Assembly (NCBI GenBank): GCA_023428885.1
Contig: JAEYWQ010000276.1
Coordinates: 1-8,997 of the forward strand
Length of the DNA: 8,997 nucleotides
Direction of reading: 5' to 3'
Source: Bacillota bacterium
Lineage (GTDB): Bacteria > Bacillota > Clostridia > Lachnospirales > Lachnospiraceae
Shown: piece by piece, positions 1 through 6,044 of the stretch
Numbering within the stretch: position 1 is the stretch's first letter
How the letters are laid out: each line of letters opens with the position of its first letter
Made by a program: the position numbers and the translations under genes
Notes under the pieces: generated by a model
Told to the model about the DNA's origin: nothing
The model's database searches: none
The model's input: the letters and a program-made list of their open reading frames with translations, nothing else

Positions 1-918
1 GTCCTGTGCTGTATCACGTATTTTTATTTTAACATCTTTTGGTTTCATATCAGGATATTTAGATAACAATAAAGCAATTGCACCTGATACAATTGGAGTT
101 GCCATACTGGTACCACTTTTTTCTGTATATAAGTGATGATAGGTATCGCGACTCATACGAGGTAATGGTCCCCAACGATTTGCTATCACACCATGGATGA
201 TATCGTTCCCATAAGCTTTCGCAAGTGCACAGCTCATAATATTCCCTCCTGGTGCTACAATATCAGGCTTACTGATACACTCAAACGTTGGTCCACGTCC
301 AGAATAGTCCTTCGTCTTATGCCCCATAAGATTCACTTCTATGTGGTCATCAGAAGCTCCGACTGTTATTATCTTTTTACTACAACCTGGAATTGCCACT
401 GTTCCAAAATCTGGCCCGCCATTACCTGCAGCCGCCACCACGACAATTCCGCTATCCCACACATCCTCAACTGCTTTAATAAGTTTTAAACCTTTTTTCG
501 TTATTTCTTTATTTCCCATGCCAAATGATAAATTAACAATTCTAATACCATACCTTTTCATATTCTCTAATATCCATTCAAGTGCATTTAATACATCTTG
601 AATATCCCCATCTCCTTTGTAATTTAATGTTTTACATGCTAACAGGTTACAACCAGGTGCAACACCACGATAGCGACCATCAGATGCCACGCCGCTACCG
701 CCGATGATGCCAGCCACATGACTTCCATGCCCACAATCGTCATAATACTTTGTTCTTTGATATATAAAATCCTTAAAAAAAACGGATCTATTTGAATAGC
801 GAAAAAAATCTGGATGAGCGCATATACCAGTATCTGCAATTGCTACTGTTATCCCAGTACCTATTATATTTTTTTCTCTTGCATAACTTAGATTAATGGT
901 CCTAGCAGCCAGGTCCAT
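1..918 (-). CDS. Subtilisin-like serine protease (S8 family), C-terminus beyond the window
   Basis: The minus strand is open for 306 codons from the ATG at 918-916 to the left edge, with no stop, so the gene is partial. The subtilisin triad is intact: Asp29 in IADTGI, His64 in GHGSHVAG, and Ser271 in SGTSMATP. The oxyanion Asn166 lies in AAAGNGG, and KPDIVAPG is also present. No signal peptide or propeptide precedes the catalytic domain; the Asp motif starts about 25 residues in. The product is therefore probably a cytoplasmic, intracellular-type subtilase rather than a secreted one. The chosen start has AAGGAG at 925-930 with a six-base gap. An in-frame ATG at 939-937 would add seven residues but has a poorer ribosome site. 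The gene is divergent from the M23 peptidase gene. Substrate and role are unknown. The family call is firm. Confidence 0.93.
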   Translation of the reverse strand, partial: MDLAARTINLSYAREKNIIGTGITVAIADTGICAHPDFFRYSNRSVFFKDFIYQRTKYYDDCGHGSHVAGIIGGSGVASDGRYRGVAPGCNLLACKTLNYKGDGDIQDVLNALEWILENMKRYGIRIVNLSFGMGNKEITKKGLKLIKAVEDVWDSGIVVVAAAGNGGPDFGTVAIPGCSKKIITVGASDDHIEVNLMGHKTKDYSGRGPTFECISKPDIVAPGGNIMSCALAKAYGNDIIHGVIANRWGPLPRMSRDTYHHLYTEKSGTSMATPIVSGAIALLLSKYPDMKPKDVKIKIRDTAQD

Positions 919-953
919 TGTTTTCTCCTTATCTAACATTAATATATCATATT

Positions 954-964
954 CCCATCATGGG
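954..964. repeat. Short palindrome in the S8 protease leader
   Basis: CCCAT-C-ATGGG is a perfect 5+1+5 inverted repeat, located between the putative promoter and the ribosome site of the S8 protease. The one-base centre makes it more like a protein-binding dyad than an RNA hairpin. No regulator is recognised. Confidence 0.3.
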
Positions 965-983
965 TTAGGGGTGCTAAATTAAC

Positions 984-1013
984 CTTGTATTACTAGACGT
1001 TAAGCTTTGTCAA
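984..1013 (-). promoter_or_regulatory. Possible promoter of the S8 protease gene
   Basis: On the minus strand a perfect TTGACA lies at 1013-1008. The best -10 candidate at usable distance is TACAAG at 989-984, four of six to consensus with an 18-base spacer. The -35 is convincing and the -10 is weak, so the exact promoter is uncertain. Confidence 0.3.
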
Positions 1014-1050
1014 ATCTTCTCTGTTTCTTGTTGACATTAGTAACATACTA

Positions 1051-1079
1051 TTGACAATATTTAATACTTTTGATATAAT
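1051..1079 (+). promoter_or_regulatory. Consensus sigma-A promoter of the SH3-M23 peptidase gene
   Basis: TTGACA at 1051-1056 and TATAAT at 1074-1079 are both perfect, with a 17-base spacer and an extended -10 TG at 1071-1072. Transcription should begin near 1086, giving a leader of about 113 bases before the ATG at 1199. A second TTGACA at 1031-1036 has no good -10 partner. An unregulated promoter this close to consensus would be very strong, which fits the idea that it is held down by a repressor. Confidence 0.8.
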
Positions 1080-1092
1080 TTCACTGTTGTTA

Positions 1093-1109
1093 TGTAATAC
1101 TTATGTAAT
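1093..1109 (+). promoter_or_regulatory. Putative WalR-type response-regulator box
   Basis: TGTAAT at 1093-1098 and TGTAAT at 1104-1109 are identical hexamers separated by exactly five bases, an 11-base period. This matches the published WalR (YycF) consensus of Firmicutes, TGTWAH-N5-TGTWAH, and more generally the tandem-hexamer sites of OmpR/PhoB-type regulators. It lies at about +8 to +24 from the predicted transcription start, a position that would favour repression. The gene downstream is a cell-wall peptidase, the usual kind of WalR target. The match is seen; binding is inferred. Confidence 0.5.
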
Positions 1110-1119
1110 ATTTACTATT

Positions 1120-1159
1120 AAAGATAACAACACAAAGTCTATTTTCCACAGTTGTCTTT
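1120..1159 (+). repeat. Inverted repeat in the M23 gene leader
   Basis: AAAGATAAC at 1120-1128 can pair with GTTGTCTTT at 1151-1159 (nine pairs, one of them G-T) across a 22-base loop. It sits in the leader about 40 bases before the start codon. It is AT-rich and weak, with no run of U after it, so it is not a terminator. A role in translation or message stability is only a guess. Confidence 0.25.
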
Positions 1160-1198
1160 AGTAAAATTAACTGATGGGATATCAGCATGGAGGTCATC

Positions 1199-2341
1199 AT
1201 GAAAGGAAAGGTAGTCGCACAAGCTGCAACATTACTAACTACTTTATTTCTATGGAATTCTAACATGACAGAAGTAAACGCTGACAGCATTAGAAACCAA
1301 GAACCTACATCTTATGAAGTAAATGTTAGTGAGAATAGCATCGGTGGAATGTCAAAACTGCTAAACAATTATTATGAAAGTATACTATCAGAGACTGGTA
1401 TCTCAATTAACAACGTATCAACTACAATCTTTGTTGATGGAGAAAAGCTAATTGCCAAAGACAATAGATCCCTCTTATTCCAAAACCTCGGTTTAGCGAA
1501 TGTAAACGACTATGTTAACATTCGTTCCAGCACTTCTACTGATTCAGAAGTGGTAGGCCGACTGTTTCGTGCTGGAGTTGTAACAATTGAAGAGACAATG
1601 GGTGAATGGGCTAAGATTTCTTCGAACAAAGTATCAGGTTTTGTTAAAACCGAATTTTTATATACAGGAGAGAAGGCAATTACACTTGCTGAAAAAACCT
1701 ATAAAAAATATGCAAAAGCTACTTGCGAAACACTAAACATACGGTCTGGCCCTGGAGAAAATTATGATATTGTAGGAAAGACTGCACTTGGTGATAAATT
1801 AGAGATTGTTGATATCCAAGATGAGTGGGTTGCTGTAATTAATCCATCCTCCTCTAAAGAAGCCTATGTCTCTAAGAATTATGTAGACTATGTATATGAT
1901 TTTAAATATGCAAAAACCTTGGATGAGGTTAAAACTGATATTAACTGCATGGTATGGCCTCTTCCTTCTGATCATAATATCTATTGTTATTATGGATATC
2001 GTGTAGCACCAACAAGAGGTGCAAGCACTTTCCATCAAGGCTTGGATATCGGTGGTGCTAAAGGTTCTACCGTAGTCTCTGTACTTGCTGGTAAAGTTAT
2101 CGATACTGGTTATAGCCACAGCGGTGGTTATTATGTAGAGATTGACCATGGAAATGGTGTAATATCAAGATATCTTCATAATTCAAAGATACTTGTATCT
2201 ACAGGACAATATGTAGATCAAGGCGAGGCAATTTCCAAAGTAGGTTCCACTGGAATTTCCACAGGTCCACATTTACACTTTAGTTTAGTTATCAATGGCA
2301 AGAATGTAGATCCATATCCTTACTTAAAAAGAGTTCATTAA
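1199..2341 (+). CDS. Secreted peptidoglycan endopeptidase with two SH3 domains and an M23 (LytM-type) domain
   Basis: This encodes a 380-residue exported cell-wall hydrolase. Residues 1-28 form a signal peptide: Lys at 2 and 4, then a hydrophobic stretch, then a likely cleavage site after VNA. Two bacterial SH3 repeats follow at about 90-155 (VNIRSS motif) and 165-235 (LNIRSGPG motif); such domains usually bind the cell wall. The C-terminal M23 domain, about 275-375, keeps every expected residue: His279 and Asp283 in HQGLD, His327 in YLHN, and His358 and His360 in GPHLHF. These are the zinc ligands and catalytic histidines of LytM-type glycine or peptide-crosslink endopeptidases. The start at 1199 is chosen because GGAGG at 1189-1193 stands five bases before it. 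An ATG at 1187 overlaps that ribosome site and would lengthen the product by four residues. The gene has its own promoter and terminator. The substrate bond is not predictable. Confidence 0.93.
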   Translation: MKGKVVAQAATLLTTLFLWNSNMTEVNADSIRNQEPTSYEVNVSENSIGGMSKLLNNYYESILSETGISINNVSTTIFVDGEKLIAKDNRSLLFQNLGLANVNDYVNIRSSTSTDSEVVGRLFRAGVVTIEETMGEWAKISSNKVSGFVKTEFLYTGEKAITLAEKTYKKYAKATCETLNIRSGPGENYDIVGKTALGDKLEIVDIQDEWVAVINPSSSKEAYVSKNYVDYVYDFKYAKTLDEVKTDINCMVWPLPSDHNIYCYYGYRVAPTRGASTFHQGLDIGGAKGSTVVSVLAGKVIDTGYSHSGGYYVEIDHGNGVISRYLHNSKILVSTGQYVDQGEAISKVGSTGISTGPHLHFSLVINGKNVDPYPYLKRVH

Positions 2342-2352
2342 TTATACTTTAA

Positions 2353-2386
2353 AAAAGACCCTTGCATCAATTTGCAACGGTCTTTT
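2353..2386. terminator. Bidirectional intrinsic terminator between convergent genes
   Basis: AAAAGACC-C-TTGCA (2353-2366) pairs with TGCAA-C-GGTCTTTT (2373-2386) around a six-base loop. That gives 13 pairs with one C-C mismatch. It begins 12 bases after the M23 stop codon and ends six bases before the end of the NusG domain II gene. Read on the minus strand the stem is followed by TTTTTT; read on the plus strand it ends in TTTT. It should therefore work in both directions. Confidence 0.85.
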
Positions 2387-2391
2387 CTCAA

Positions 2392-2766
2392 TTATCTTGC
2401 TATTACATCAGTTTCAGAGGCAACTCCACCTTCAACCTCTACAATGATCTCATTCGGTAAACAGACAATCTGATCATGATTATATGAGATTGCACTATGA
2501 TTCACACATACTTGATCCGGACAATCAGCGCTAATCATCTTCGCTTTCTTATTCTCAATCACAAGTGTATTCGACCCTAGATCCGCAGGTATCACTATCG
2601 TTTGGTCAGTATTGATTGAATATCTTCCATACTCTTGTCCATGAACAGTTACAACAATCTCTGTTTTACTTGCATCCGATGGTTTTGTTATAAAACGATA
2701 GGCAACTAAAGCTCCCACCGAAAGAATGATCAAAGCAACTATTAATATAAAGTCTTTCTTTTTCAA
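2392..2766 (-). CDS. Membrane-anchored NusG domain II-containing protein
   Basis: This is a 124-residue protein with one N-terminal membrane segment at about 6-25, preceded by Lys residues. That suggests a signal anchor with the rest outside the membrane. Residues 36-120 match the stand-alone NusG domain II family common in clostridia. The hallmark is CPDQVCVNHSAI at 82-93, followed by Cys102 in IVCLPNEIIVEV. The three cysteines (82, 87, 102) may be redox-active or bind a metal, but I know of no settled function. Despite the name it lacks the NusG N-terminal domain and is not the transcription factor. The start is TTG at 2766-2764; upstream there is only a partial ribosome site (AGG, eight bases away) and no in-frame ATG fits better. 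The gene is single, convergent to the M23 gene, with its own promoter. In other clostridia such genes often neighbour FMN-binding or ApbE genes, but none is here. Confidence 0.85.
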   Translation of the reverse strand: MKKKDFILIVALIILSVGALVAYRFITKPSDASKTEIVVTVHGQEYGRYSINTDQTIVIPADLGSNTLVIENKKAKMISADCPDQVCVNHSAISYNHDQIVCLPNEIIVEVEGGVASETDVIAR

Positions 2767-2904
2767 GTTATCAACCTACTCTCTTCATTTATCCTAAGTA
2801 TAACATTCTTGTCTTCACAGTGATATGTCATCCAGTACTGTAACACTCATATCCACTCTGCGCTTAAAACAACTTAGAACATATTAAATGTTACCCATAT
2901 TAGC

Positions 2905-2933
2905 ATAATATAAACGTTCTAAACATCTGTCAA
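2905..2933 (-). promoter_or_regulatory. Sigma-A promoter of the NusG domain II gene
   Basis: On the minus strand TTGACA at 2933-2928 is followed, after exactly 17 bases, by TATTAT at 2910-2905 (five of six to consensus). The transcript would begin near 2898, leaving a leader of about 130 bases. AACAT-N5-ATGTT at 2878-2892 forms a small dyad in the first transcribed bases, and CAGTACTG at 2833-2840 is a perfect eight-base palindrome. Neither is assigned to a known regulator. Confidence 0.7.
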
Positions 2934-2961
2934 GCTTTTTCCTATTCCCCCAACACAAAGA

Positions 2962-2991
2962 GTACTAAAAAATCTTAACCTAAATTAGTAC
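2962..2991. repeat. Inverted repeat, GTACTAA / TTAGTAC
   Basis: GTACTAA at 2962-2968 and TTAGTAC at 2985-2991 are perfect seven-base arms with a 16-base spacer. Read on the minus strand the second arm is followed by a moderately T-rich TCTTTGTGTT. It could be a weak terminator of the ior operon or an operator upstream of the NusG domain II promoter. Evidence for either is thin. Confidence 0.35.
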
Positions 2992-3034
2992 AAGTATATA
3001 TGCCCATGATGTGAGGGTAAAAGCCCTTAAAGCG

Positions 3035-3079
3035 TTCATAGGTATTGAAACAAAGCAAAAGAACGAATGCGCCTATGAA
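3035..3079. repeat. Inverted repeat, TTCATAGG / CCTATGAA
   Basis: TTCATAGG at 3035-3042 and CCTATGAA at 3072-3079 are perfect eight-base arms separated by 29 bases. No U-run follows on either strand, so it does not look like an intrinsic terminator. It may be a structured 3' end of the ior operon transcript or a chance pairing. Confidence 0.35.
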
Positions 3080-3100
3080 AATGTATTAGATGTTCTTATT

Positions 3101-3137
3101 ATCTCGAGATTTGTGTTATATCATAAAACAGATTTGT
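3101..3137. repeat. Palindrome and overlapping direct repeat
   Basis: ATCTCGAGAT at 3101-3110 is a perfect ten-base palindrome. AGATTTGT occurs at 3107-3114 and again at 3130-3137, 23 bases later, the first copy overlapping the palindrome. The location just past the end of the ior operon gives no clear role. Confidence 0.3.
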
Positions 3138-3174
3138 ACTTTCACAACCTAGCCTTTTTCAATCCTCTAATCCC

Positions 3175-3600
3175 CTACCCATTGATGGTATAGGCAAGTT
3201 CTTCATTGAGTAACTCAAAACCATTTTCTAATAGAGCTTCTTGTGCAGCTTCAATATTGGATATTTTTAAAATCATTGCTGCGTTTTCATTTGTTGCAAG
3301 TGCATACATATACTCGATGTTAACCATTGTTAAGGTCTTTAGTAACTCATGAAGCATACCAATCTTATGTGGTAGCTTTACTGCAATTACGTCGGTTAAC
3401 ATAGCTGAAAATCCAGCCTCTTTTAAAACCTTCTTACCTTTGACAGGATCTGAAACAATCATGCGAAGCATACCATACTCCATGGTATCTGCTAGACTTA
3501 AGGATGTTATATTAATACCATGCTCTTTTAACGTCTCTGTGACCTGCTCTAATCTTCCAGCACGATTTTCAATAAATACTGACAATTGCTTAATTACCAT
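3175..3600 (-). CDS. Tandem ACT-domain protein, last gene of the ior operon
   Basis: This 141-residue protein consists of two ACT domains, at about 4-66 and 71-135, each with the turn that binds small ligands (ENRAGRL near 11-17 and HKIGML near 78-83). Stand-alone ACT pairs usually bind amino acids and act as regulatory subunits or sensors. AGGAGG stands six bases before the ATG at 3600-3598, and the gap to the preceding ligase gene is 13 bases, so translation is likely coupled. It is paralogous to the ACT protein at 4984-5388; by eye about a third of positions agree, including the identical QLSVFIENR start. A related ACT protein commonly accompanies phenylacetate-CoA ligase genes in anaerobes. 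The ligand, perhaps phenylalanine, tryptophan or tyrosine, is inferred from context. Confidence 0.88.
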   Translation of the reverse strand: MVIKQLSVFIENRAGRLEQVTETLKEHGINITSLSLADTMEYGMLRMIVSDPVKGKKVLKEAGFSAMLTDVIAVKLPHKIGMLHELLKTLTMVNIEYMYALATNENAAMILKISNIEAAQEALLENGFELLNEELAYTING

Positions 3601-3613
3601 AGACTACCTCCTC

Positions 3614-4912
3614 TTAGACAAGCTTACGCTTATCAATGACACGTTTTGCTTTACCTTCGCTTCGTTCAATGGTTTTTGGTTCCACAAGCTTCACCTTAAC
3701 AGCTAAGCCTAGCGCTTGCTGAAGTACATGGGCAATCTTTGCTGTTAACTGTTCTAAGGCACGAATTTCATCCGAGAAGAATCTCTCTTCTACCTCTACT
3801 AATACTTCTAATGTATCTTGATGATTTACACGATCCACGATCATAAGATAATGAGGGCTGGTTTCTGCAATTTCAAGTAAAGCTGTTTCCACCTGAGATG
3901 GAAATACATTTACACCACGAATAATTAACATATCATCGGAGCGTCCCTTAAAGCGAGAGATTCTTGCCAAAGTTCTCTGGCACTCGCATTTATCATAGGT
4001 GATACTAGTTAAATCCTTGGTACGGTAACGGAACAATGGAAGTGCTTCTTTGGTCAATGTAGTAAATGCCAACTCACCAACTTCCCCTGGTTTACAAGGC
4101 TCTAAGGTATCTGGATTAAGGATCTCTGGTAAGAAATGATCCTCATACACATGAAGCCCTGCATGACATTGACAATCTGCTGCAACTCCTGGACCCAGGA
4201 TTTCACTCAAACCATAGATGTCATGAGCATTGATATGAAGCCGTGTTTCAATTTCTTTTCTCATATTCTCAGTCCAAGGCTCAGCACCACAGATAGCTAC
4301 CTTTAACTTAATTCTGTCTATCGTCCCAGTTTCCTCTAAGGTCTCGATAATATGTAATAGATAGGAAGGAGTACATGCAATTGCAGTGCAACCTAAATCC
4401 TCCATCATTGTTATTTGCTTTTTTGTATTTCCAGAAGACATGGGAATTACTGTAGCACCTAATTCTTCTGCACCATAGTGTAAGCCCAAACCTCCGGTAA
4501 ATAATCCGTAACCATAGGATACTTGAATCTTATCCTTCTTACCTAACCCCACCATGGCCAGAACTCTTGCCACGCATTCCTGCCAATTCTCAATGTCTCT
4601 TCTGGAATAGCCAACCACAGTAGCCTTACCTGTAGTACCAGAAGAAGCATGGATTCTAACGATTTCTGATTCAGGTATTGCAAATAAGCCAAATGGATAA
4701 TTATCTCTAAGATCATTCTTCGTGGTAAATGGCAGCTTATTCAAGTCTTCGATCCCTCGAATATCCCCTGGTTCAATCCCCATGGTTTGCATTTTTTTGC
4801 GATAAAACTCAACATTATGATATACTCTGTCCACCATTTTTACGAGCCGCTTGCTTTGAAGATTTGTCATTTCATCACGACTCATGCACTCTTTCGATTC
4901 GTTCCAAATCAT
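3614..4912 (-). CDS. Phenylacetate-CoA ligase family enzyme (AMP-forming aryl-CoA ligase)
   Basis: This 432-residue enzyme belongs to the PaaK branch of adenylate-forming ligases, at the usual length for that family. It activates an arylacetate (phenylacetate, indoleacetate or similar) with ATP and CoA to the thioester, in the cytoplasm. Visible motifs are the phosphate loop SSGTTGK at 90-96, DIYGLSE at 231-237, RYRTKD at 295-300, the hinge region GRSDDMLIIRGVNVFPS at 323-339, and the likely catalytic Lys421 in SEGKAKR. The start at 4912 gives the typical MIWN N-terminus. A GTG at 4969 is in frame but has no ribosome site and would add 19 unlike residues. The sequence before the ATG is eight G, seven bases upstream, which is an unusual ribosome site. 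The gene lies between two ACT-domain genes and downstream of iorAB. The true acid substrate cannot be read from the sequence. Confidence 0.92.
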   Translation of the reverse strand: MIWNESKECMSRDEMTNLQSKRLVKMVDRVYHNVEFYRKKMQTMGIEPGDIRGIEDLNKLPFTTKNDLRDNYPFGLFAIPESEIVRIHASSGTTGKATVVGYSRRDIENWQECVARVLAMVGLGKKDKIQVSYGYGLFTGGLGLHYGAEELGATVIPMSSGNTKKQITMMEDLGCTAIACTPSYLLHIIETLEETGTIDRIKLKVAICGAEPWTENMRKEIETRLHINAHDIYGLSEILGPGVAADCQCHAGLHVYEDHFLPEILNPDTLEPCKPGEVGELAFTTLTKEALPLFRYRTKDLTSITYDKCECQRTLARISRFKGRSDDMLIIRGVNVFPSQVETALLEIAETSPHYLMIVDRVNHQDTLEVLVEVEERFFSDEIRALEQLTAKIAHVLQQALGLAVKVKLVEPKTIERSEGKAKRVIDKRKLV

Positions 4913-4919
4913 GTAACGT

Positions 4920-4927
4920 CCCCCCCC
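4920..4927 (-). promoter_or_regulatory. Run of eight G acting as ribosome site of the aryl-CoA ligase gene
   Basis: The coding strand has eight consecutive G, followed by seven bases and the ATG at 4912. No AGGAGG-like site is present instead. A run of this length is rare in such AT-rich DNA. Because it stands where the ribosome binds, slippage would change the strength or spacing of the site. That consequence is an inference. Confidence 0.55.
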
Positions 4928-4983
4928 TGTATTCATTATTGCACTATTTATCCATGTAAATTGAGCCACGGTGTCATTACTAC

Positions 4984-5388
4984 TTATTCTGATATAGTGA
5001 TTCCATTCAATTCCAAAACATGTTCTGCTTTATGCATATCACTAACATTCATTACCATGAGTGGTGATTTATCACCTCGTAACACACAAGAATAGATGTA
5101 GTTAATACTCAATTCATAATCTGCAAGAAGTTCAAGTACATGGTCTAGTTCTCCTGGTTTATCCTGAAGTTCAATTGCCAATACGTCAGCGATTTTCACC
5201 GCAAATCCTTTTTCAATCAGTATACTCTTTGCGAGTTCTGCTTGATCCACAACCAGTCTTAACACACAATAATCTGGTGTGTCAAAGGCTGAAACTGCTC
5301 TAAGATTAATACCATTCTCTGAGATAGCATGGGTAACCTTTGATAAACTGCCAATTCTGTTTTCTATAAATACAGATAGTTGCTGCAT
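4984..5388 (-). CDS. Tandem ACT-domain protein between iorB and the aryl-CoA ligase
   Basis: This 134-residue protein has two ACT domains, at about 2-64 and 69-132, with ligand-binding turns ENRIGSL near 9-15 and DKPGEL near 76-81. It has no catalytic domain, so it is probably a sensor or regulatory subunit for an aromatic amino acid or a related metabolite. I chose the ATG at 5388 because AAGGTG lies six bases upstream and because the QQLSVFIENR beginning matches the paralogous protein at 3175-3600. The frame is open further, to 5529, but that extension reads through the end of iorB and is lysine/arginine-rich noise. The gap to the ligase gene is 71 bases and the gap to iorB is 61 bases, both longer than elsewhere in the operon. 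The gap to iorB contains a hairpin. Confidence 0.88.
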   Translation of the reverse strand: MQQLSVFIENRIGSLSKVTHAISENGINLRAVSAFDTPDYCVLRLVVDQAELAKSILIEKGFAVKIADVLAIELQDKPGELDHVLELLADYELSINYIYSCVLRGDKSPLMVMNVSDMHKAEHVLELNGITISE

Positions 5389-5424
5389 TACATTCACCTT
5401 ACCTTTCTGCTTCTTAAGATTTAC

Positions 5425-5448
5425 AAAAATATGCATCTTCATATTTTT
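5425..5448 (-). repeat. Perfect hairpin between iorB and the downstream ACT gene
   Basis: AAAAATATG and CATATTTTT are perfect nine-base arms around a six-base loop, beginning one base after the iorB stop codon (TAG, 5452-5450). The second arm ends in five U in the transcript, but these belong to the stem and the stem has only two G-C-type pairs at most, so it would be a weak terminator. It may instead be a processing or 3'-protection element that sets iorAB apart from the downstream genes. Confidence 0.5.
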
Positions 5449-5449
5449 A

Positions 5450-6028
5450 CTAATAACGATGCATGTCAAATCCCACTTCAAACGCTTTCTTATTAATCTC
5501 AATTGTCTTTGCTGGTACAGTCTTTTCAATCACTTCAATCCAAGTCTCTTTACTAAAATCCATGTGAGTCGCTGCGACACCTAAAACAATAATATTAAAC
5601 ACCTTTGGATTTCCTAATTTCTTTGCTTCCTGCATGGCATCTAAGGTTAGAATCTTATGTTTCGCAGCAAGTGTCTCAATAATTCCTTCCGGATAGCTTG
5701 CAGCACCAATCACCACTGGCATGGGATCAATTCTTTGGTCATTTACAATCATAACTCCATCTTTTCTTAGAAAATGTGCATAACGTAATGCCTCTAAACG
5801 CTCAAAGGCAATGATAAGATCTGCTTGACCTTCCTCAACAATTGGCTCTGTTACATACTCACCATATCTTACATAGGTAACAACACTACCTCCTCTTTGT
5901 GCCATACCATGAACTTCTGATAACTTAACATCGAAACCTGCATGAATTGCTATACCACCTAGAATTCTGCTAGTGAGTAAGGTTCCCTGTCCACCAACAC
6001 CTACAATCATTATATTCTTAGTTGTCAT
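5450..6028 (-). CDS. iorB: Indolepyruvate:ferredoxin oxidoreductase, beta subunit
   Basis: This 192-residue protein is the small subunit of the arylpyruvate-specific 2-oxoacid:ferredoxin oxidoreductase. It corresponds to the gamma-type domain of pyruvate:ferredoxin oxidoreductase. Key signs are the N-terminal GVGGQGTLLTSRILG at 10-24, the segment SEVHGMAQRGGSV at 37-49, and full family length. With IorA it catalyses arylpyruvate + CoA + oxidised ferredoxin to arylacetyl-CoA + CO2 + reduced ferredoxin, reversibly, in the cytoplasm. AGGAGGAG lies 10 bases before the ATG, and the gene follows iorA by 16 bases, so the two are surely cotranscribed. It carries no iron-sulfur motif of its own, as expected. 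I am confident of the family; which arylpyruvate is preferred is not visible. Confidence 0.94.
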   Translation of the reverse strand: MTTKNIMIVGVGGQGTLLTSRILGGIAIHAGFDVKLSEVHGMAQRGGSVVTYVRYGEYVTEPIVEEGQADLIIAFERLEALRYAHFLRKDGVMIVNDQRIDPMPVVIGAASYPEGIIETLAAKHKILTLDAMQEAKKLGNPKVFNIIVLGVAATHMDFSKETWIEVIEKTVPAKTIEINKKAFEVGFDMHRY

Positions 6029-6044
6029 AGTATCTTATCTCCTC

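Larger units (their letters stand above)
2934..3174. other. Intergenic region with small repeats and no supported gene
   Basis: This stretch lies between the 3' end of the minus-strand ior operon and the NusG domain II promoter. The only ORF of note is a GTG-initiated one on the plus strand, 3011-3193, with no ribosome site and no recognisable domain; I do not accept it as a gene. The region holds two inverted repeats, a ten-base palindrome and a direct repeat. No hairpin followed by a good U-run is present for ending the ior operon, so its terminator may be weak or factor-dependent. Confidence 0.5.

Noticed and set aside
193..839. Several short ORFs on both strands over the left end
   Set aside because: They are out-of-frame shadows of the S8 protease, whose own frame is open across the whole stretch with all catalytic motifs.
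1090..1290. Minus-strand ORF over the M23 gene leader and signal peptide
   Set aside because: It has no ribosome site, overlaps the promoter-leader and coding start of a clear gene, and encodes no recognisable domain.
3011..3193. Plus-strand ORF of 60 codons beginning with GTG
   Set aside because: There is no ribosome site, no promoter in place and no recognised domain; its last third reads like random AT-rich DNA, and it overlaps the end of the ACT gene. Only the first 15 or so residues look protein-like, so it is kept as a remark under the repeat-rich region.
4913..4969. A 19-residue N-terminal extension of the aryl-CoA ligase from a GTG at 4969
   Set aside because: There is no ribosome site before the GTG, and the residues do not look like the start of this family. 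The run of eight G also makes the frame unreliable. The ATG at 4912 gives the normal length and N-terminus.
5389..5529. A 47-residue N-terminal extension of the first ACT protein
   Set aside because: It reads through the iorB coding end in another frame and is basic and unstructured. The ATG at 5388 has a proper ribosome site and matches the paralogue's start.
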